Shown here in pieces: positions 8,801 to 12,007 of a stretch of DNA of 12,007 bases. The notes below the pieces were generated by a model. The model had not been told where the DNA came from, made no database searches, and saw nothing but the letters and a program-made list of their open reading frames with translations. Numbering within the stretch: position 1 is the first letter of the stretch; each line of letters starts with the position of its first letter. The position numbers were made by a program, and so were the translations under genes. Source of the stretch: Rhodocyclaceae bacterium (lineage in GTDB: Bacteria > Pseudomonadota > Gammaproteobacteria > Burkholderiales > Rhodocyclaceae); NCBI GenBank assembly GCA_016791085.1, contig JAEUNN010000493.1, positions 1 to 12,007 of the forward strand, in the 5' to 3' direction.

Positions 8801-9314
8801 TCGTGACGCCGGCGGCCTCTTCCAGGAATAGCCGCAGTTCTTCGGGCTTGGCTTCGATGATGCGCGAAATCATGCCCTGTTCGATGATGGCATAGGCACG
8901 CGGGCCCAGGCCGGTGCCCAGAAACACGTCTATCACGTCGCGGCGCCGCACGCGCAGGCCGTTGATGTAATAGTCGGACTGACCGTCGCGCTCCATGACG
9001 CGGCGGATGGCGATTTCGGCGTATTGCGACCACTGCCCGGCGGCGCGGCCCAGGGAATTGTCGAATTCCAGTTCCACCGAGGCGCGGCCTACCGGCTTGC
9101 GCGTGTTGGAGCCGTTGAAAATGACGTCCTGCATGGATTCGCCGCGCAAGGCCGACGCGCGCGATTCGCCCAGCACCCAGCGCACGGCGTCGATCACGTT
9201 GGATTTGCCGCAGCCATTCGGCCCCACCACGCCTACCAGTTGTCCCGGCAGCAGTATGGTGGTGGGATCGACGAAAGTTTTGAAGCCGGCCAGCTTGAGC
9301 TTGGTAAGACGCAC
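5805..9314 (-). CDS. smc: Chromosome partition protein SMC
   Basis: A 1169-residue structural-maintenance-of-chromosomes ATPase, which with ScpA and ScpB organises and segregates the chromosome. The N-terminal head has Walker A GPNGCGKS (31-38) and EQGMISRI (145-152). Long Ala/Glu/Arg/Gln-rich coiled coils run from about 170 to 505 and 655 to 1010, split by a globular hinge near 505-655. The C-terminal head has the ABC signature LLSGGEK (1067-1073), Walker B CMLDEVD (1093-1099) with catalytic Glu1097, and the H-loop SHNK (1127-1130). Length is normal for bacterial SMC. The start is a GTG at 9312-9314 giving the canonical N-terminus (M)RLTKLKLAGFKTF; no Shine-Dalgarno is obvious upstream. It is the first gene of the five-gene minus-strand run, followed by zipA after 66 bases. 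No scpA/scpB or muk genes are in the window. Confidence 0.97.
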   Translation of the reverse strand: MRLTKLKLAGFKTFVDPTTILLPGQLVGVVGPNGCGKSNVIDAVRWVLGESRASALRGESMQDVIFNGSNTRKPVGRASVELEFDNSLGRAAGQWSQYAEIAIRRVMERDGQSDYYINGLRVRRRDVIDVFLGTGLGPRAYAIIEQGMISRIIEAKPEELRLFLEEAAGVTKYRERRKETENRLDDARENLARIEDIRGELGQQIQKLTGQAEIAQRYRDFKDALALAQSLLWLLKRNAGSNEAERCAREAAATQVALDEQGAQITELETRLVAMREEHYRASDTVHAAQGELYAANAEVARIEGELRRAAESRQRLDARLLQLAAEQRNWSERQETYERDYLRWQELAEHAAQRAEVAEARHAECTQNLPAAESLHGEAEAVVARLRRELAQAEQQLRVEETHRASTLRALEALAARRRRLDEDGAAEHAPDPEAVEVSRERVYLAGEQQHAAHARMQDAAVRAQELQSALRAAQEEERTANRALTSLRARTDALAQLQARTQAGGKLGDWLAGLGLAAAEPLWRTLEVETGWEAALEAVLRERVAALRADAATAARALATPPPVSLALVFEAAGGAAGESSAGGLAARVRCSDAHWNACLAQWLDGIECVENVDSLLAGALPGAASAWVDKAGRMVTREALSFYAPDARTQGVLERQREIDELAARMDAAEHAASAAHAVERDLEAQLQAQNTEQADARRAMQEATAQLHAAELEAMKLGQMLARHEERLARRAADRAEIDAADGAERQRAGQVDIDIARAAELADGLRERLDEAAAAQRDAELRLRDARAQEQAAAREAQEAKFSERECATRLADLTANRTLAAREIARIAAEISAGAAERAGIDLTALDEFLQDALRLKLSREQTLADLRRGMEDIAARLSEAEQARLKTEHGLAPMRDKLADLRLKQQAAELAVQQYGERLAEAGADLHALLPKLTRDLRESALNAEIGRLTRDIDALGPVNLAALEELDTAGKRKRFLDEQYADLSEAITTLENAIRRIDRETRQQLQETYDRVNAEFGRLFPELFGGGEARLVMTGEEILDAGVQVMAHPPGKKNASIHLLSGGEKALTAIALVFAMFRLNPAPFCMLDEVDAPLDDSNTVRFCEMVKRMSGETQFVFISHNKITMEMAAQLVGVTMQERGVSRVVEVDVEQALRIRDEMAA

Positions 9315-9379
9315 TTGGGAACAGGGCTAAGCGTGCTGCAGGGGGTGGGCGGCGCCGGCACTTATTTATGACTGAGGTA

Positions 9380-9420
9380 CGGTGCGCCGCGAGCGCGATG
9401 ATACCACCGCGAACGCACCG
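9380..9420. repeat. Inverted repeat flanking the putative smc promoter
   Basis: CGGTGCG (9380-9386) and CGCACCG (9414-9420) form 7-bp inverted arms around a 27-base centre that contains the TGGTATCAT element of the proposed smc promoter. The arrangement could be an operator or a weak end-of-transcript structure for the upstream gene. There is no T-run. Only the repeat itself is seen; the role is a guess. Confidence 0.35.
9398..9406 (-). promoter_or_regulatory. Candidate extended -10 promoter for smc operon
   Basis: On the minus strand TGGTATCAT reads as an extended -10 element (TGn plus TATCAT, -10 hexamer at 9398-9403). It lies in the 127-base gap between the FAH-family gene and smc and would give a leader of about 75 bases. 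There is no good -35 hexamer at 16-18 bases, consistent with an extended -10 type but leaving the call tentative. Confidence 0.4.
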
Positions 9421-9441
9421 CCCTGGCCGACAAATTCCCGC

Positions 9442-10332
9442 TCAGGCGCGCGGAAATTCGCCGCGCCGCCAGCTTTGCGCCATGTCCGGCTCGAACGCCA
9501 GCACGCGCTGGCGCTGTTCGCCCAGGCCGCTGCCACCCAGCCGGACGCTGTCGCCGGCGCGCAGGAATTGCGGCGGCTTGTGCCCCATGCCCACGCCCGG
9601 CGGGGTGCCGGTAGCGATCAGATCGCCCGGTTGCAGGGCCATGAAGCGGCTCAGGTAGGCGACGATTTCGGCCACGCCGAATATCATGGTGCGCGTGCTG
9701 CCGGTCTGCATGCGCCGGTCATTGACCTCCAGCCACAGGTCCAGTGCCTGCGGATCGGGCACTTCGTCGCGCGTCACGAGCCAGGGGCCGGCCGGCGCGA
9801 ACGAATAGTAGCTTTTGCCCTTTATCCACTGCCCTTCCATTTCCATCTGCCAGGCGCGCTCCGACACGTCGTTGAACAGGCAGTAGCCGGCCACGAAATC
9901 CAGCGCTTCGTGCGCGGCCACGTGCCAGCAGGGGCTGCCGATCACGACCGCCAGTTCAACTTCCCAATCCGTCTTTTCCGCGCCGGGACCCAGCACGATG
10001 GGGTCATCCGGGCCGGCCAGCGCGGCAGTGTGCTTGCTGAACACTATGGGCTGGGACGGCACTTTCAGACCGGCTTCGGCGGCATGATCGGAATAGTTGA
10101 GCCCTATGCAAATGATATTGCCGACGCCGCCCACGCAACTGCCCAGGCGCACACCGTCCGGCACCAGCGGCAATGATTCGGGAACCAGCGCGGCAAGCCG
10201 CGCCAGTTCGGCCGGGGCGAGCGCCGCCGGGTTGATGTCGGGTAGGACGCCGGCAAGCGCGCGCATGCGGCCATTCTTGTCCAGCAGCGCCGGCTGTTCC
10301 TGCCCGCGCGGCCCGTAGCGCAATAAACGCAT
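9442..10332 (-). CDS. Fumarylacetoacetate hydrolase (FAH) family protein
   Basis: A 296-residue member of the FAH family, metal-dependent enzymes that cleave or hydrate carbon-carbon bonds of 2-keto acids or hydrolyse related diketo acids. The N-terminus MRLLRYGPRGQEQPALLD fits the subgroup annotated as 2,4-diketo-3-deoxy-L-fuconate hydrolase or ureidoglycolate lyase. Seen motifs: CIGLNYSDHAAE (75-86), the metal ligands Glu124 and Glu126 in WEVELAVVIG and Asp155 in FNDVSER, the active-site segment KGKSYYSFAP (171-180) and the late TGTPPGVGMG (241-250). The ATG at 10332 has GAGGAG (10340-10345) seven bases upstream. A strong terminator separates it from rplI, and a 127-base gap separates it from smc, so it is probably its own transcription unit. 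No pathway partner is nearby, so the substrate cannot be assigned. Confidence 0.9.
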   Translation of the reverse strand: MRLLRYGPRGQEQPALLDKNGRMRALAGVLPDINPAALAPAELARLAALVPESLPLVPDGVRLGSCVGGVGNIICIGLNYSDHAAEAGLKVPSQPIVFSKHTAALAGPDDPIVLGPGAEKTDWEVELAVVIGSPCWHVAAHEALDFVAGYCLFNDVSERAWQMEMEGQWIKGKSYYSFAPAGPWLVTRDEVPDPQALDLWLEVNDRRMQTGSTRTMIFGVAEIVAYLSRFMALQPGDLIATGTPPGVGMGHKPPQFLRAGDSVRLGGSGLGEQRQRVLAFEPDMAQSWRRGEFPRA

Positions 10333-10364
10333 GGTAATGCTCCTCGTTCAGCCGGTGCCTCGCG

Positions 10365-10428
10365 GCAAGCCATGTGCTCCAGGCTCACGCCGCCAGGCTG
10401 CAAATGCTTGCGCGCATGGCTTGCGCGC
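10365..10428. repeat. Inverted and direct repeats in the leader of the FAH-family gene
   Basis: Upstream of the FAH-family start, GCAAGCCATG (10365-10374) and CATGGCTTGC (10415-10424) form exact 10-bp inverted arms 40 bases apart. Overlapping the second arm, GCTTGCGCGC occurs twice (10406-10415 and 10419-10428), a direct repeat with 13-base period. The region lies between the rplI terminator and the FAH gene, where a promoter and operator are expected. I see no convincing -10/-35 pair. Regulator binding or a long-range mRNA stem are both possible. Confidence 0.5.
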
Positions 10429-10434
10429 GGGCAG

Positions 10435-10463
10435 AAAAAAAGCCGCCCGCAGGCGGCTTTTTT
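10435..10463. terminator. Bidirectional intrinsic terminator after rplI
   Basis: A 6-bp stem GCCGCC (10442-10447) / GGCGGC (10452-10457) with a CGCA loop is flanked by seven A (10435-10441) and six T (10458-10463). On the minus strand the stem is followed by seven U, so it should end the rpsF-priB-rpsR-rplI transcript 17 bases after the rplI stop; it would also work on the plus strand. It insulates the FAH-family gene from the ribosomal operon. Confidence 0.92.
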
Positions 10464-10479
10464 GCGGGTGCGGCGCGGC

Positions 10480-10929
10480 TCAGGATTCGCCCAGCACCGA
10501 TACCGTAAGCATGGCATGCACTTCGCTGTGCAGCACGATTTCGACCTGGCTTTCGCCGACCGATTTGATCGCGCCGTTGGGCATGCGCACCATGGTGCGC
10601 GTAATGCCCATGCCCTGCTGCTCCAGCGCGTCGGCCACGTCGGCATTGGTCACCGAGCCGAACAGGCGGCCATCCACACCGGCCTTGCGGGTGATTTGCA
10701 GCATCAGACCTTCCAGCTGGGTCGCCAGCGCCTGCGCCCCCGCCAGACGATCGGACTGAGCCTTTTCGAGTTCGGCTCGGCGCTGTTCGAATTCCGCCAG
10801 ACTGGCCGGCGTAACGCGCTTGGCCTTGCCCTGCGGAATCAGGTAATTGCGCGCGAAGCCGTCCTTGACCTTGACCACATCGCCCAGACCGCCGAGGTTG
10901 GCGACTTTTTCCATCAGTATGACTTGCAT
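10480..10929 (-). CDS. rplI: 50S ribosomal protein L9
   Basis: A 149-residue L9, the same length as E. coli L9, with both rRNA-binding domains joined by a long helix. The N-terminal signature MQVILMEKVANLGGLGDVV leads into VKDGFARNYLIPQGKA, the RNA-binding loop. A charged helix (about 41-75) connects to the C-terminal domain with DGRLFGSVT. L9 binds 23S rRNA near L1 and helps maintain reading frame. The ATG at 10929 has GAGGA (10937-10941) overlapping the rpsR stop, with 7-base spacing. It is the last gene of the rpsF-priB-rpsR-rplI operon, followed by a strong intrinsic terminator. No anomalies are seen. Confidence 0.97.
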   Translation of the reverse strand: MQVILMEKVANLGGLGDVVKVKDGFARNYLIPQGKAKRVTPASLAEFEQRRAELEKAQSDRLAGAQALATQLEGLMLQITRKAGVDGRLFGSVTNADVADALEQQGMGITRTMVRMPNGAIKSVGESQVEIVLHSEVHAMLTVSVLGES

Positions 10930-10939
10930 GCTCGTATCC

Positions 10940-11218
10940 TCAGTGCTGGTCGGAGAACGGCAGCAGCGCCAGAAAGCGCGCCCGCTTGATGGCGACCGAC
11001 AGCTGGCGCTGGAAGCGCGCGCGCGTGCCGGTGATGCGCGCCGGCATGATCTTGCCGGTTTCGGTAATGAAATCCTTGAGCAGCTCGACGTCCTTGTAAT
11101 CGATTTCTTCGATTTTTTCGGCGCTGAAGCGGCAGTATTTGCGGCGCTTGAACAGGCCGCGGCCGCGATCGTCGCGGCGCTTGTTGTTGGTTTGTTTGCT
11201 GGCGGGTCGGAATGCCAT
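10940..11218 (-). CDS. rpsR: 30S ribosomal protein S18
   Basis: A 92-residue S18, which pairs with S6 on the platform of the 30S subunit. The core is KYCRFSAEKIEEIDYKDVELL, then ITETGKIMPARITGT, then RFQRQLSVAIKRARFLALLP, all typical. It is longer than the 75-residue E. coli protein because of a basic N-terminal extension (about 20 residues, rich in Lys, Arg, Asn), which I associate with betaproteobacterial S18. The ATG at 11218 is one base after the priB stop and has AAGGA at 11227-11231, inside the end of priB, so coupling to priB translation is likely. rplI follows after a 10-base gap. Confidence 0.97.
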   Translation of the reverse strand: MAFRPASKQTNNKRRDDRGRGLFKRRKYCRFSAEKIEEIDYKDVELLKDFITETGKIMPARITGTRARFQRQLSVAIKRARFLALLPFSDQH

Positions 11219-11219
11219 G

Positions 11220-11558
11220 TCAGTTTTCCTTCACTTCAAATCGTGTGATGTGCAATACGGGCACGCTGCTTTTGCGGCTGCGGCTGGCCACGAAACCGGC
11301 GCATACGACCGGCGATCCCATGGGCAGCGCGGCGAATAGCGGGGCCTGGGGTCCGATCAGGACGAATGCGAATTCGCATTCCACGCTGCGCTCGATCCCG
11401 GCTTCGCGGCACTGCGAGCGGTGCGCCAGGCGGCCTTCTATGACCGGCGCGCCGGCCGGCGTGTAACGCAGTACGCCCAGTTCCGCGACGCGCCCGGACA
11501 GTTGCAGGTCGTTGGGCGGGCCGCTATCGCCGGTCGCCTCAGGCGGCGGGTTCGGCAG
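11220..11558 (-). CDS. priB: Primosomal replication protein N (PriB), probable CTG start
   Basis: An open frame between rpsF and rpsR encodes a single OB-fold, ssDNA-binding PriB, which helps PriA restart stalled forks. Seen motifs: LQLSGRVAELG, then RYTPAGAPVIEG, then LAHRSQ, then VECEFAFVLIGP, then VVCAGFVASRSRKSSVPVLHI; RYTPAG and the SRRS/SRKS-type loop recall Neisseria PriB. The frame is free of stops from 11612 to its TGA at 11220-11222. It contains no ATG, GTG or TTG before the conserved core; the first ATG (11319-11321) is far inside. The coordinates given use CTG 11556-11558, which has AGGAG (11566-11570) seven bases upstream inside rpsF, giving 112 residues and a 20-base overlap with rpsF. 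CTG at 11505-11507 is a shorter alternative without a Shine-Dalgarno. The identity is firm; the start is uncertain. Confidence 0.82.
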   Translation of the reverse strand: MPNPPPEATGDSGPPNDLQLSGRVAELGVLRYTPAGAPVIEGRLAHRSQCREAGIERSVECEFAFVLIGPQAPLFAALPMGSPVVCAGFVASRSRKSSVPVLHITRFEVKEN

Positions 11559-11922
11559 CGGGTTTCTCCTCGCTTGCAGCGGGTCCGGTGAGCGACTTGG
11601 CCTTTTCTTCCTTCATCATGGGCGAAGGCGTGGTCACGGCCTTTTTGGTCGTGACGGCCAGATGGCGCAGCACCGCATCATTGAAACGGAAAGCCTGTTC
11701 GAGCTCGGCGACCGTTTCGTTGTCGCACTCGATGTTCATGAGCACGTAATGTGCCTTGTGAACTTTCTGGATCGGATAGGCCAGCTGACGCCGGCCCCAG
11801 TCTTCGAGCCGGTGTATCTTGCCGTTGCGGGCCGATACCAGCGTGCGATAGCGCTCTATCATCGCCGGCACCTGTTCGCTCTGGTCCGGATGGACGATGA
11901 ACACGATTTCGTAGTGTCGCAT
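11539..11922 (-). CDS. rpsF: 30S ribosomal protein S6
   Basis: A 127-residue S6, which with S18 binds the central domain of 16S rRNA. The N-terminus MRHYEIVFIVHPDQSEQVPA, the segment GKIHRLEDWGRRQLAYPI (34-51) and HYVLMNIE (58-65) are characteristic; an acidic, Ala/Lys/Glu-rich tail (about 103-127) is common and can be glutamylated in E. coli. The ATG at 11922 has AAGGAG (11928-11933) five bases upstream. It is the first gene of the rpsF-priB-rpsR-rplI operon. Its final codons contain a GAGGAG (Glu-Glu) that may double as the Shine-Dalgarno for priB. The leader contains a hairpin that may bind the S6:S18 complex. Confidence 0.97.
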   Translation of the reverse strand: MRHYEIVFIVHPDQSEQVPAMIERYRTLVSARNGKIHRLEDWGRRQLAYPIQKVHKAHYVLMNIECDNETVAELEQAFRFNDAVLRHLAVTTKKAVTTPSPMMKEEKAKSLTGPAASEEKPAAEPAA

Positions 11923-11950
11923 GCAAACTCCTTGTGGATAGTGAACATAA

Positions 11951-11978
11951 GCCCCCCGGCATGCGATTCCGGTGGAGC
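11951..11978 (-). promoter_or_regulatory. Candidate S6:S18 autoregulatory hairpin in the rpsF leader
   Basis: In the minus-strand leader of rpsF, GCTCC (11978-11974), a bulged A and CCGG (11972-11969) can pair with CCGG (11959-11956) and GGGGC (11955-11951) around a 9-base loop: nine pairs, one of them G-U. It contains the sequence CACCGG. A CCG-bearing hairpin bound by the S6:S18 complex has been described in rpsF leaders of many bacteria as an autoregulatory element. The hairpin is seen; its match to that motif is inferred from position and the CCG content only. Confidence 0.45.
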
Positions 11979-11992
11979 AAGGAAAGCCCGCT

Positions 11993-11998
11993 AGTATA
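11993..11998 (-). promoter_or_regulatory. Candidate -10 element of the rpsF operon
   Basis: TATACT on the minus strand, near-consensus for sigma-70, lies about 70 bases upstream of the rpsF ATG and would start transcription near 11986, just ahead of the leader hairpin. The matching -35 would lie beyond the right edge of the window, so it cannot be tested here. Confidence 0.55.
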
Positions 11999-12007
11999 GC
12001 GAATCGA

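Noticed and set aside
7405..8831. Long plus-strand open frames antisense to the SMC coiled coil
   Set aside because: Ala/Arg/Ser-rich translations are what the reverse complement of GC-rich Ala/Glu/Arg coiled-coil codons gives. No ribosome site or motif supports them.
10104..10646. 180-codon minus-strand open frame across rplI, the terminator and the FAH gene start
   Set aside because: It runs out of frame through two real genes and through an intrinsic terminator, with no conserved motif.
11539..11558. Programmed frameshift making an S6-PriB fusion
   Set aside because: Not excluded, but GCC TGA G is not a slippery site like the one in prfB, no stimulatory element is evident, and the S6 tail looks like a normal C-terminus. 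CTG initiation is simpler.

Overview
The window is a housekeeping stretch of a GC-rich proteobacterial chromosome, most likely a betaproteobacterium. The main reasons are gene order (smc-zipA-ligA in one run; rpsF-priB-rpsR-rplI; a diaA-dolP pair), the extended 92-residue S18, a PriB with the RYTPAG motif seen in Neisseria, and the LigA segment MLSIRTETD. This assignment is inference from remembered families, not from a search. I see no mobile element, CRISPR array, phage gene, tRNA or rRNA.

Layout. Positions 1-1129, plus strand: the 3' part of a DiaA-type SIS-domain gene, then dolP (a two-BON-domain lipoprotein). These meet the long minus-strand block head-on at a perfect GC palindrome (1136-1157). 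Positions 1160-9314, minus strand: a probable five-gene operon transcribed smc > zipA > ligA > galU > hpt, with zipA/ligA and ligA/galU overlapping. Positions 9442-10332: a fumarylacetoacetate-hydrolase-family gene on the same strand. Positions 10435-10463: a clear bidirectional intrinsic terminator. Positions 10480-11922, minus strand: the ribosomal operon rpsF > priB > rpsR > rplI, preceded by a structured leader and a -10 element at the right edge.

Functionally, the window groups chromosome replication and segregation (DiaA, SMC, LigA, PriB), division (ZipA), envelope maintenance (DolP; GalU, which makes UDP-glucose), purine salvage (Hpt) and translation (S6, S18, L9).

The observations most worth a second look are three. 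The priB reading frame is intact and recognisable but has no ATG, GTG or TTG at its 5' end; a CTG with a well-placed Shine-Dalgarno inside rpsF is the best start candidate. The ZipA homologue appears to carry two tandem copies of the ZipA C-terminal fold. A hairpin in the rpsF leader may be the S6:S18 autoregulatory site. I found no convincing new multi-gene system.
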